NCBI RefSeq assembly: GCF_026130045.1
Contig: NZ_JAIBNX010000003.1
Location: forward strand, 1-64,000
DNA length: 64,000 nt
Origin: Micromonospora sp. CPCC 205371
GTDB taxonomy: Bacteria; Actinomycetota; Actinomycetes; Mycobacteriales; Micromonosporaceae
Direction of reading: 5' to 3'
Shown piece by piece: positions 17,049-25,642 of the stretch (position 1 is the first letter of the stretch; every line of letters starts with the position of its first letter). The notes beneath the pieces are model-generated. The model saw only the letters and a program-made list of their open reading frames with translations, made no database searches and was not told the DNA's origin. Made by a program: the position numbers and the translations under genes.

Positions 17049-17927
17049 TCACGCCGCTGCCTCCTTACGGGTGAAGACGGTCGCGGCGAGGTCGGCCAGC
17101 CGTAGCAGGCCGCCGGGGTGACGGTGCAGCCACCACACCGCTTCGGGGGGACTGGCACCGGTACGGACCGCGTCGTCGCGGGCGGTGGTGGCGACCGGCA
17201 GCGCGATCCCCTCCTGGTCGAGGTGTTGGTGCAGGTGGCGTTCCCGGGCGGCGGCGTGGAGCCAGAACAGCACCGGCCAGACCCGGCCGGTGACCTTGGC
17301 CAACGCCGCATAGTCGAACAGCTTGTCCACCAGCACCCCAAGCGGTTCCGTGCCCGTGTCGTACTCGACGAAGAACGGCACCCGCGCCTCGTGCTCGACC
17401 CAGATGCCGTGCCCGTCCGGGCGGATCCGCGGTTTGTACACCAGGATCTGGACGTCGTCGCCGGGTTCGGCGAAGGCGCCCCGTCCCTGCATCCGCGATG
17501 CCGGCCACCACCGCTCCAGCCGAGCTTCGGGGTGGGTGCGGGCGTAGCCGGCCAGCTCGATGAAGAACTGGTTGACGCCGAGCAGGTGCGGCAGGTTAGC
17601 CCGGTTGGTCAGGTGCCAGCGCCGCTTGCGGGCCGCATCGCGGCGGGGCAGCTCGTCGCCGCGTTGGGCGGAGACGACGTCGACGCCGAGTTGGTCGAGG
17701 ACGTAGTGGTAGGGGTGGGAGCCACCGTCGGGTCGCTGGGGCCGGAACCGGGCCAGCACGCCCAGGGCGGCGAGCTTGCGCAGGCGTTCCTGGGCGAAGT
17801 CGACGGACGGGAACAGGGCGTGGGCGATCTGGGCGGTGGTGAGCACGCCGTGGTCGGCCAGCCAGCCGAGCAGGACGTGGTCACGGTCGGTGAGCGCGGA
17901 TTGGATGCGCAGGACGTGATCGGTCAT
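17049..17927 (-). CDS. Replication-relaxation (Replic_Relax) family protein
   Basis: A 292-residue protein of the Replic_Relax family, found on actinomycete integrative and conjugative elements. The N-terminal winged-helix part reads LTDRDHVLLGWLADHGVLTT then QIAHALFPS and YHYVLDQLGVDVV. The middle carries HLLGVNQFFIELAGYAR and a nuclease-like core (EHEARVPFFVEYDTGTEPLG, LFDYAALAK), with PVLFWLHA following. The role is presumed in DNA processing for replication or transfer. The usual FtsK/TraB-type translocase gene is absent nearby, so the element may be incomplete or of a mobilisable type. Confidence 0.82.
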   Translation of the reverse strand: MTDHVLRIQSALTDRDHVLLGWLADHGVLTTAQIAHALFPSVDFAQERLRKLAALGVLARFRPQRPDGGSHPYHYVLDQLGVDVVSAQRGDELPRRDAARKRRWHLTNRANLPHLLGVNQFFIELAGYARTHPEARLERWWPASRMQGRGAFAEPGDDVQILVYKPRIRPDGHGIWVEHEARVPFFVEYDTGTEPLGVLVDKLFDYAALAKVTGRVWPVLFWLHAAARERHLHQHLDQEGIALPVATTARDDAVRTGASPPEAVWWLHRHPGGLLRLADLAATVFTRKEAAA

Positions 17928-19272
17928 AGGCAGCCTCCTATAGGTCGTTGTTCCCCCGGGGAGACCCCAAGACAGAGGGTCTGTCGGAGCAAGGCGCCCG
18001 CCGCCGACAGCGGCCGTGGCCTGCCCTGACAGATCCGGGAGGGGTCCGTTTCGGGGTCCGGATGAAGGTGGACCACCATCCGGAGGCCCGAACGGAGCCC
18101 CGGACGGAGGTCAAGGCGGGATCTGTCAACGCCGTAGGACCGGCCAGGCCGGATGGCCACCGCCGATGGCGCAGGTTGATGGTGGACAGGCACGTGGTAC
18201 TCCTCGAACACGGGACGGATGGGACTGACAGGTGCTTGCACCCGAGGTCAGGTCGGGTACGTCGAACGGCCTCGGGTGTTGCGCGGGATGCTCGGCCTCG
18301 TCGTCCTTGGACGCGAGGAGGGCAGGCTGTAGCCCTGCCGGAAGACGAGCCCCCTGGCCGGGCTTGGACGGTGCTGAGTGTTCCCTCTGTGGAGTTGTCA
18401 ACGAACGTGTACCAAGCGGTAGTTACCGGGCAGATCGGGGCAGAGTTTGGGTAGGTGGCATCGCCGTCCGATGAGACGACGACGTGCGGCGGTACAACGG
18501 GGAACAGAAGAGGCTCAGCGGCAGCGCGACCCCTCCGGGGTGTGCCGCTGACACAGCTCCGCACGGCGGGGCCGTCCACATTGGCGCGGTGTCCGCCGCC
18601 GACCTGCCTCAAGGGCTCGGTGGGCACCCATACGGACGCCTGGTGCGCCAAGCAAACGACGCGGCAGGCTCGCTGTCAGGTGGGGCGTCGTCGCCGACCG
18701 GCCCTACGGGGCGGGTGGGCACCCATGCGACGCTGATCCATCGGACGCACGAACCCTGTGCGGGTATGCAACGTGCTGGTGGTGCGAAGTAGCCCATCCA
18801 CTGTAGACGATCGAAGGTTCGCGCGATAGCCCATTACAGATCTCGAAGATCCGGGCATGGGTACGTTCAGGTCCGCCGACCGTTCCCCGGCTCCATAGAA
18901 CCAGGGCCTGGTCCGGGCCGATGTAGATCCGTCCAACCGGCGCGGAGAGATTCCCAAAGACTGATGTACTCGCGTTCTGGCTGGGGTTCACCCCGGAGCG
19001 AACAGCCCGCACCCCGGACGTCGGGCTCGCTGTGGCCGTAGTCATGGATCAGCTGGCTCCGCCGGCTGCCGCTTGACAGGCGCCGAATCGGTGTGCGGCG
19101 CCGGCAACGGTGATGACGTGGGTGCTGCTGCTGCCCGCCTCCAATGGGTGATATCAGCCCTAAACACACAGTTTGTCCGTCAAAGTCCTGGTTGGAACGC
19201 CGACCTTTTAGGCCTTCAGCCGAGCTGATGAGCGGCAGCCATCAGCGCGATCCGTTAGAGAGGAAGACGACG
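17928..19272. other. Long intergenic region of the integrative element
   Basis: More than 1.3 kb with no convincing gene. Frames present are short and low in typical actinobacterial codon bias. It contains scattered TGTCAG-type motifs (see the repeat entry) and G/C-rich inverted pieces around 18690-18720. Degraded genes or a cis-acting region such as an origin of transfer are both possible. Confidence 0.5.
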
Positions 19273-20610
19273 ATGCCGAAGACGACAGGCCCGAGGACCC
19301 GCAGGTCAAAGAGGCGTGGCGGGCGGACCGGCAGTTCCGTACGTTCCGGCCTGGTCCGCTCGCTGCCGTCCACTGGCGCCCGCCCCGCCGGCATCATCCG
19401 AATGGCGACGGCGGATGTTCAGCCTGAGCCAACCGCCGATGTCCCGCTTCGCACCCACGATGGCGATCGGCCTTTCTGGATGTTGGGCCCGGAACCCGCT
19501 TGGTGCGTCTTCGGCCACTTCGACGATGACCGGCTCGACGACCGCCGCCACGTCAGCGCCGCCGCCGAGATCAAGCTCTCCCTTGTCGACTCACAGGACC
19601 GCGGGTCGAGCCTCGCGATGGAGAACCGGTGGGAGCCCGCCCGGTTGCGCGTCGACCTGGTCCAGCGACTCACCGAAGCCCAACCCGCCGTGCGGCTGTT
19701 CCGCGACAACCAGTCCGACAAGCCCTGGGTAACCTGCACCCTTACCGAAGCCGAAACCCTCGCAACCAACCTCGCCATCGCAGCTGAGCGTGGGGAGGAA
19801 GCACTTCCCACCGAACCAGCCTCCGACGACTCCCCGTTCTGGCAGACGACCGCGTGCCCGCCGTGGTGCAACTCGGGACACGAGGTACGCGACTTCTACG
19901 ACGATCGCACCCACATAGACCTGGACCGTGGATGGGCAACGATCGACCTGCACCTCGAACGTGCAGACGAGAAGGAGCCCGAACAGCTCCAGGTACTCGT
20001 CCTACGCGACTACCAAGCTGTGATCGGGGTAGTCAGCCTGAGCAAGTCCGGGGCGGCCGGGGTGGATCTCACGCCCGCCGAAGCCCGCAACCTGGCCCGC
20101 CACCTTTGTCATCTCGTCGAGGCCAGCCGTCAGGCGCCCGACCAAGACAGTTGTTGGCCCGGTCACGGCGGACACCCCGACCCGTTGCGGCGGGATCTGA
20201 CGCACCGCAAGAAGCAGTTCCCCTGCCCCCACCGCATCCCCTGGTGCAGCGGCCACTCGAAGCGCGAGATCAAGGACGCACGGACCCCCGGCGACGGAAT
20301 CCTGCACCACGGCGACATCGACAGCGTGCCCTTCTCGATAGGTTCGATCACCGGCACGGTCGATGTGGCCGTTGAGTACCTGACCGAGGGCGACCGGCAG
20401 CCGTTCGCATACCTCCAAGTCGTGGGGGGCGACGGCGGCGCCGAACTCGACGCCATCAGCATCGACCACACCATCGCCGCCCTGCATAGGGCAAAGGCGC
20501 TCATCGAGGCCAACCACCCCGACCTCGTTCCGACCGCGACGAGCACCGCTGTCACCTACGTTGGCGCGCCATCTGCTCGTGCAAGCCGACCGCTGCCGAA
20601 CGCGGCGTAG
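19273..20610 (+). CDS. Protein with three DUF6907-like repeats
   Basis: A 445-residue protein built of three related modules, each opening with a Cys/Trp/His signature: PAWCVFGHFDDD (about residues 70-80), CPPWCNSGHEVRD and IPWCSGHSKRE. After each comes a strand-rich segment in the style of a small single-domain protein family, DUF6907, common on actinomycete mobile elements. Modules 2 and 3 keep helices that close the unit (DLTPAEARNLARHLCHLVEA; ISIDHTIAALHRAKALIEA). The start is the ATG at 19273 after GAGAGGAAG. The Cys/His pairs suggest metal binding. Function is unknown. Confidence 0.75.
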   Translation: MPKTTGPRTRRSKRRGGRTGSSVRSGLVRSLPSTGARPAGIIRMATADVQPEPTADVPLRTHDGDRPFWMLGPEPAWCVFGHFDDDRLDDRRHVSAAAEIKLSLVDSQDRGSSLAMENRWEPARLRVDLVQRLTEAQPAVRLFRDNQSDKPWVTCTLTEAETLATNLAIAAERGEEALPTEPASDDSPFWQTTACPPWCNSGHEVRDFYDDRTHIDLDRGWATIDLHLERADEKEPEQLQVLVLRDYQAVIGVVSLSKSGAAGVDLTPAEARNLARHLCHLVEASRQAPDQDSCWPGHGGHPDPLRRDLTHRKKQFPCPHRIPWCSGHSKREIKDARTPGDGILHHGDIDSVPFSIGSITGTVDVAVEYLTEGDRQPFAYLQVVGGDGGAELDAISIDHTIAALHRAKALIEANHPDLVPTATSTAVTYVGAPSARASRPLPNAA

Positions 20611-20657
20611 CCCGGACGCCGATAGCGCCTCGGACGACACCCACAGACCTACGGTTC

Positions 20658-20700
20658 CAGGATCCGGCTGCGCGGACAGCCTCGCCGTAGCCGGATCCTG
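20658..20700 (+). terminator. Hairpin downstream of the DUF6907 gene
   Basis: CAGGATCCGGCT and AGCCGGATCCTG form a perfect 12-base stem around a 19-base loop, starting 48 bases after the stop codon of the DUF6907-type gene. The position fits a transcription terminator. No T-tract follows. Confidence 0.55.
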
Positions 20701-20860
20701 TGGGTGGCAGTGCCTCAACCTCGGGCGGTCAGCGCGTCGCCAGTTCCCGCGGCGCGGCCTGCGGGGCCGCCGCTACTCATCCCACCTGGACGCCGTACGC
20801 AACTGATCGAAACCTGAACTTTGCATGGCTCCTTGGAAAGGCCTCCTGGAGGGAGCACTC

Positions 20861-21760
20861 CTATGGCCGCAATGCTGCACGCTGCTCGGCCGCAAGTATC
20901 TGGTTAATTCTGCGGATCCTGGCGTCGGCGGCGTCGTATCCGGTGATCCTTAGGAACCCGGCGCTGTCGACGCGATCGTGGTAGTGCAGCACTACGGGAT
21001 CGGTGAGCATCGGGTCGGCAAGGTGCGTCGGGTAGTTGTACCGCGATGGGAGAGGGCGTACCGCCAATCCCAGTTCGCGTGTCATGAGGCCGAAGGAGAC
21101 CTGGTCCGTGAAGAACGTGAGATCGCCAAGGATCTCCGGATGGGCCAGGAGCCACTTGTTCCATCTCGGCCAGGCGTCCCGTATCGCCTCGAACGCCTCG
21201 CGCGTCAACACGTAGACGCCGCCGTTGAAGTTGTGCGCGAAGGTGGGCTCGCGGGAGTGCGTGGAGAGGGCGACTTCTGGCTCGGCATCGAAGCCCGCAG
21301 CTGCGAAGATCCATCTCCAGTGATCGTGCGACGGCTTTGCGTTGTCGACAACCTTGGCGGCAACCATCTCCAGGTCCGAGAACAGGCCGCTGACGTCATC
21401 GGCGAAGGCGGCATCGCAGTCGGTGAGGACGATCAGATCGGCGTCCTGGAACGCCCCGCTGTGTAGCTGGCTGAGCTTGTTCGAGGGAGGATGGCGCTGG
21501 TCGAACCGAGGGACGGCGCGCATCTCGACGCCTTGGTCGCGTAGGAAGTCGAGGCGCCGGAGGTCCACTCCGTCGACGACGTGCACCACCAGTTCATGGG
21601 GTTGGCGTCGGGCGATTCGTAGGAGCGTCGTGCTCCAGATCCATGCCTGATGGGTGTACTTCGGGTCGTGGTCAACGACGCAGGAGAACTTGACCGACGC
21701 GTCATGCGGCGAGCGCCCCTCCATAGAGCCAGCGACTCGCCGCTGGTCAGACGGGCACAC
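20861..21760 (-). CDS. Glycosyltransferase-like protein (GT-A fold)
   Basis: A 299-residue protein with a GT-A type nucleotide-sugar fold: an opening KFSCVVDHDPKYTHQAWIWS, the metal-binding-like IVLTDCDAAF (DxD) near the middle, and NFNGGVYVLTREAFEAIRDA followed by FFTDQVSFGLMT, typical of transferases that handle a hexose nucleotide. Last gene of a minus-strand operon; its GTG start overlaps the dioxygenase stop by 14 bases (an ATG at 21724 is the alternative). The sugar donor and acceptor are unknown. Confidence 0.75.
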   Translation of the reverse strand: MCPSDQRRVAGSMEGRSPHDASVKFSCVVDHDPKYTHQAWIWSTTLLRIARRQPHELVVHVVDGVDLRRLDFLRDQGVEMRAVPRFDQRHPPSNKLSQLHSGAFQDADLIVLTDCDAAFADDVSGLFSDLEMVAAKVVDNAKPSHDHWRWIFAAAGFDAEPEVALSTHSREPTFAHNFNGGVYVLTREAFEAIRDAWPRWNKWLLAHPEILGDLTFFTDQVSFGLMTRELGLAVRPLPSRYNYPTHLADPMLTDPVVLHYHDRVDSAGFLRITGYDAADARIRRINQILAAEQRAALRP

Positions 21761-22466
21761 CGTTGATCGTCTCAGCGGGACGCTGGTACCCCAGCATTAC
21801 CTGGAGCCGTTGGTCGTGTACCCAAAGGTCCGGGTGTAGCGGGTCAGAGAGCGGTCGAATCCAGCGTTCGACGAAGCTCATCAGGACCGCTGTCCGCGGA
21901 CGGCCAGAGGAGTTGAAGCCCGAGCGGTGCCAGGTTGCCGCCGCCATCACCAACAGCGTTCCGGGCTCTGCCAGGAACGTCTCGGCCGCACTCGGCCACG
22001 GCGCAGATGGCCGCCGCGGTGGCACGTGCGAACCAGGGACGAGGCGGGTTGCCCCGTTGTGCTCGTCGAACTGGTCCAAGGCCAGGACGCATTGGAGGCC
22101 AAGTAGGCCGCCGCTTACCAGCTCAGGCATTTCGTTGTACGGGTAGTCGATGTGCCAGTCGTCGATGGGCTGGTCAGGGTTGACCACATTGAGGCTGTAG
22201 TCGGACAGCAGGTAGTACCGGCCGAGGAGCTCATCGAGAACGTCGGCGAGGCCGGGTTTGACCAGCATGTCGGCGAAGATCGGATCGTGCCGGTAGAGAT
22301 CCCATACCCGCGTGGACTTCGGGTATCGGTTCGCGTACTCGCCGTCGGCGAGGATGTCCGCAGCGCTCTTGAGGGCGCTGCATTGGTCGGGTGTCGCGTA
22401 GCCCGGCCAGATGGCGTAGCCGCGCCGGCGGACCTCGTCGGCGACCAGGGCAGGGACGATGGTCAT
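21747..22466 (-). CDS. Phytanoyl-CoA dioxygenase-type Fe(II)/2-oxoglutarate oxygenase
   Basis: A 239-residue member of the PhyH family, cytosolic non-haem iron oxygenases that hydroxylate, desaturate or chlorinate small molecules. The iron ligands are visible: WHID (His about 105, Asp about 107) and the distal His in ATWHRSGFN (about 180), with the 2-oxoglutarate-binding Arg shortly after (PRTAVLM). NGATRLVPGSH is the typical family linker. Its start overlaps the stop of the preceding 71-residue gene by 4 bases (ATGA). It probably tailors the product of the surrounding cluster. Confidence 0.88.
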   Translation of the reverse strand: MTIVPALVADEVRRRGYAIWPGYATPDQCSALKSAADILADGEYANRYPKSTRVWDLYRHDPIFADMLVKPGLADVLDELLGRYYLLSDYSLNVVNPDQPIDDWHIDYPYNEMPELVSGGLLGLQCVLALDQFDEHNGATRLVPGSHVPPRRPSAPWPSAAETFLAEPGTLLVMAAATWHRSGFNSSGRPRTAVLMSFVERWIRPLSDPLHPDLWVHDQRLQVMLGYQRPAETINGVPV

Positions 22467-22678
22467 GCCTCGCTCCTCGGATCGGACGTGGCCACGCGGA
22501 GTTCGATCAGGTCGGCGCGCCGGTCGTGCCGGGACAGGTCGACCAGGACGCCGTCCTGGTCCAGCAGGGCGACGATCGTGTCGGCGAAGGCGTCGAGATC
22601 GTCGTCGTCGCGGCGTACCGCGAATGTCCGGACGGTCGTCGCCAATGGCTCAACCTCGTCGACTCCAACGTCGCTCAT
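22463..22678 (-). CDS. Small acidic hypothetical protein
   Basis: A 71-residue protein (MSDVGVDEVEPLATTVRTFA at the start) rich in Asp and Glu, with a run of four aspartates. It lies 5 bases after the large glycosyltransferase stop and overlaps the oxygenase start by 4 bases, so it is translated as part of the operon. The size and charge recall small helper or carrier-type proteins, but no phosphopantetheine DSL motif is present. Unknown function. Confidence 0.65.
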   Translation of the reverse strand: MSDVGVDEVEPLATTVRTFAVRRDDDDLDAFADTIVALLDQDGVLVDLSRHDRRADLIELRVATSDPRSEA

Positions 22679-22683
22679 CCCAA

Positions 22684-24360
22684 TCACCCTCTCAGAAGGT
22701 GGTCTGCCTGTTCGGCGAGCACGGTGTCCGCGCCGGCCAGGCGGAGCGGTTGTCGTGCCGCCCACCCTCCGATCGTTGTCAGGTAGTCGGCCACCTCCGT
22801 TTCGGGTAGTGCGCCGAGGTCGAGGAGCACGACTGCCGCAGCAGTGGACCGGAGCAGTCGCGCCGCGCGGCGCTGGAACGCGTCCGGCCGGATCGTGGAG
22901 GCGTTGATCGATTCGGCCGAGACACTCAGCAGCGCAGGGGAAGGCGGCCGCTGTCGAAGCCATCGTTCGGCTGCTGGTGAGGGGCTGCGCTGGATGAGTA
23001 GCCGGATGCCCTGATCCACGATCGCCTGCGGTGGCACTGCGCCTGGGTCACAGTCCACCAGTGCCGCAACTGGCCTGCCAGGCACGGTTGCCGGCTGCCC
23101 GCTTCTGCTGAGCGACGCAAGCCCCACCACGCCGACGCCGTCTTGGCGGCTGTCGAGGACCGCCGCGTTCCTGAGGGTCTCGGGCAGCTGGGCGCGAAGT
23201 TTGTCCGGTTCGATCGAGGTGGGCGCGATGAGGACCAGGAGGAGCAGCTTGGGCGGCAGCTCCGGCGGGCGGGTCGGCTCGGCGCGGTGCTGGATGGCAC
23301 GAACCACGGCGTGGAGGGCCGTCGTCGACGCCGGGAGCCTCGCTGTCCTGGGCTGCCGGGTGAGGGCGTCGCGGATCAGCGGTTCGAGGCTGCTGCGGTC
23401 TGGTGCCCCGACGGCTCCGCCGAACTGGGCGGCGATCCGGTGGGCGTGTTCATCGAGCCCTTCCATGAACGACACGTCCGGCACGAGGACGAGCTGCCCG
23501 CGTCCCGAGAGCGCCTCGGAAAGGGCGTTGTTGCCAGGCTTGATGACGGCGACGTCCGCAGCGGCGAGCAGGGCCGGCAGGTGCGGCTCGAACCGTCGCA
23601 CCGTGACGGTGGCGGTTTCGTGGAGCGGGCGGCCGGCGTAGTAGGGGCCTGTGACCAGTACGAACCGTGCCGGATGTCCTTCCTCGGCCAATGCTGCCGC
23701 GATCGCCTGGCATGCGGAGAATAGGCGGTCGCCGTACCCGTCGGGCATCTGGTCGCCGCCCGCTCCGCCGTTGACGACGACGAGCGGCGCGCCGTTGGGT
23801 ACGTACGCCGACCGGACCGCCGCGACCTCGTCCCGGGCCGGCGCGCGAGCGATGTTGCCGATGAAGGTGAATCGGCCGCTGGACTCCACCGCGGCCAGCG
23901 AGTCGCCGCTGTGGCCTTCCTGGAGGAAGGCGTCGTGCTCTTGGGCGATGAGGATCTGGTCGTAATGGGCGAAGTCACCGCGCTGGCGGATCTGGTCGAA
24001 GGAGAGCCCGTCGAGCCGTCGCATGACCAGGAGCCGGGGGCGGTCGGCCAAGGCGGGCAGCCGCCGGTACCGCGCGTCGGGGTAGGTGTCCTCGATGACC
24101 ACGGCTGGGTCGAGCCGGTCGAGGAGCCGGTCGAGCAGGTCGGTGTAGAGGTCTTCGGCGATGGCCGAGGGGACCCGGTGCAGGAGCGGGAAGTTGATCA
24201 CCCGCACGGGCGTGTTCCGGTATAGGGCGAGGGAACTGGCCTGGCTGATCACGATGGGCCGGAGCCTGCCGGCGTTCTGGACGGCTTCGGCGATCAGCAG
24301 GGCCCGGCGGATGTGGCCGAAGCCGATGCCGTTCTTGACCAGGAAGACGGCGTTTCTCAT
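22684..24360 (-). CDS. GT28-like glycosyltransferase with C-terminal extension
   Basis: A 558-residue protein. Residues 1 to about 370 look like a GT-B enzyme of the MurG/UDP-GlcNAc transferase type: KNGIGFGHIRRALLIAEAV near the N-terminus, a central VNGGAGGDQMPDGYG, and a nucleotide-binding IKPGNNALSEALSGRGQLVL followed by EGLDEHAHR. About 190 further residues form an unassigned alpha/beta domain (LLLLVLIAPTSIEPDKLRAQ, ALVDCDPGAVPPQA) with no counterpart in plain GT28 enzymes. Overlaps the preceding GT4 gene by 4 bases. Sugar donor and acceptor unknown. Confidence 0.78.
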   Translation of the reverse strand: MRNAVFLVKNGIGFGHIRRALLIAEAVQNAGRLRPIVISQASSLALYRNTPVRVINFPLLHRVPSAIAEDLYTDLLDRLLDRLDPAVVIEDTYPDARYRRLPALADRPRLLVMRRLDGLSFDQIRQRGDFAHYDQILIAQEHDAFLQEGHSGDSLAAVESSGRFTFIGNIARAPARDEVAAVRSAYVPNGAPLVVVNGGAGGDQMPDGYGDRLFSACQAIAAALAEEGHPARFVLVTGPYYAGRPLHETATVTVRRFEPHLPALLAAADVAVIKPGNNALSEALSGRGQLVLVPDVSFMEGLDEHAHRIAAQFGGAVGAPDRSSLEPLIRDALTRQPRTARLPASTTALHAVVRAIQHRAEPTRPPELPPKLLLLVLIAPTSIEPDKLRAQLPETLRNAAVLDSRQDGVGVVGLASLSRSGQPATVPGRPVAALVDCDPGAVPPQAIVDQGIRLLIQRSPSPAAERWLRQRPPSPALLSVSAESINASTIRPDAFQRRAARLLRSTAAAVVLLDLGALPETEVADYLTTIGGWAARQPLRLAGADTVLAEQADHLLRG

Positions 24361-25505
24361 CGCGCCCCGGCCCGAGCGGTCGTGCCGGCCTCAGCAAGTC
24401 CGAGGAGGGTGAGGAGCGCCCGCCGGGCGCGTTCGCGGCCGTGCCGTTCTTCGATGGTCTTGCGGGCGGCGCGCCCGAGTCGCTGCCGCTCGGCGTGGTC
24501 GTCGGCGAGATCGAGTACGTTCGCGGCCATCGCGGCGACGTCGTGCTCGGCGACGAGTCGCCCGTTGACCTTGTCGGTGATGGCCTCGGGGATCCCCGCG
24601 TGGTTGGTGGCGATGACCGGTAGTCCGGCCGCCATGGCTTCGAGGATTGCCAGCGGTTGGCCTTCGGTGTCGCCGTCTTGCGGCGATGTGACGGCGTGGT
24701 GGAGCAGGATGTCCGCGCCGCGGATGAGGGCGAGGGTGTCGGGGTGTGGGAGTCGGCCGTGGACGTGAACCCGACCGGTCAGCTCGTGCCTGTCCACGTA
24801 CTGGCGGACTTCGCCCATCAGAGGACCGTCGCCGACCAGATCCAGGACCACGTTCTGGTGGCGGCTGGCGGCGTCGCGGAAGGCTTCCAGCAGCAGGAGC
24901 GGCGCCTTCTTCGGTACCAGGCGGCCGACGGCGACGCACCGGACGTCTGGGCTGCGGTCGCGGGTTGTGACTGGGCGAGGTGGCGGGAGTTCGACGCTGT
25001 AGCGGACGACGTGGATCTTCTCGGCTGGCAGCCCGAGGGTTGCGAGGGCGTCGGCGGCGACTGCGCTGGGGACGATGATCCCGGCCGCCAGGTCGTAGCG
25101 GCGGTAGGCGTCGCGCCACCGCTGCTCGGTCAATCTGGCCGAGAAGTCGACGCCGTGTCCCCGTAGCCACACGCGGACCGGCTGGCGAAGGAGGAAGTCG
25201 AACCAGCGGTCCGCGAAGTCCAGGTACTCGACGAGCACCGCCTCGACCCGGTGCGTTGCGAGGAAGTCGACGACCGCGTCGAGGCGTTCGGCTGACGGTG
25301 CCGGATCGCCGGGAAGCGGGTCGAAGGCGAGGACGGGACATTCGCCGGCGTCCCAGGCTTGGCCGTGGAGGACCGACTCACCTCTCGGAGGGGGGTCCGC
25401 GACGATGGCGGTCCCGCCTGGCAGCAGCTCACGGGTGTCCCAGCGGATGAAGGTCTCGCTGATCACGCCGATCTCGGGCAGGAAGACACAGAGTGGCCGG
25501 GACAC
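24357..25505 (-). CDS. GT4-family glycosyltransferase
   Basis: A 382-residue GT-B enzyme. The C-terminal domain carries the GT4 marks: CVAVGRLVPKKAPLLLLEAF (donor loop), LVGDGPLMGEV, VHVHGRLPHPD, and the EX7E-like GQPLAILEAMAAGLPVIA. The N-terminal domain holds VRVWLRGHGVDF, which resembles colanic-acid-type transferases. It is the first gene of its operon and its start lies 137 bases from the divergent argS start, so they share a promoter region. Confidence 0.9.
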   Translation of the reverse strand: MSRPLCVFLPEIGVISETFIRWDTRELLPGGTAIVADPPPRGESVLHGQAWDAGECPVLAFDPLPGDPAPSAERLDAVVDFLATHRVEAVLVEYLDFADRWFDFLLRQPVRVWLRGHGVDFSARLTEQRWRDAYRRYDLAAGIIVPSAVAADALATLGLPAEKIHVVRYSVELPPPRPVTTRDRSPDVRCVAVGRLVPKKAPLLLLEAFRDAASRHQNVVLDLVGDGPLMGEVRQYVDRHELTGRVHVHGRLPHPDTLALIRGADILLHHAVTSPQDGDTEGQPLAILEAMAAGLPVIATNHAGIPEAITDKVNGRLVAEHDVAAMAANVLDLADDHAERQRLGRAARKTIEERHGRERARRALLTLLGLAEAGTTARAGAR

Positions 25506-25642
25506 GCCGAACAGTATCGGGCGCCCTGGCGATGGTGGCTAGGCCCCAACAACGATGACAGGCGGCGAGGCACTGTGGCGTGCTCGTGGCGGGGGGTAAT
25601 CCATTAAAGCTACACACGGAAGGTCGACTAGATTGGTATCCC
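25506..25642. promoter_or_regulatory. Divergent promoter region between GT4 gene and argS
   Basis: The only substantial gap between the downstream operon and argS. It has an A/T-richer patch (TAATCCATTAAAGC) about 45 bases before the argS start and GGAAGG about 20 bases before it. No T-box anti-terminator pattern (stem I with a specifier, TGGN loop) is visible, so tRNA-dependent control is not supported. Promoter positions are not resolved. Confidence 0.35.

Noticed and set aside
22463-22678. Acyl or peptidyl carrier protein
   Set aside because: No serine in a DSL-type phosphopantetheine motif and the wrong distribution of charges.
25506-25642. T-box or other riboswitch upstream of argS
   Set aside because: No T-box core bases, specifier loop or terminator/antiterminator pair is visible in the 137-base region.
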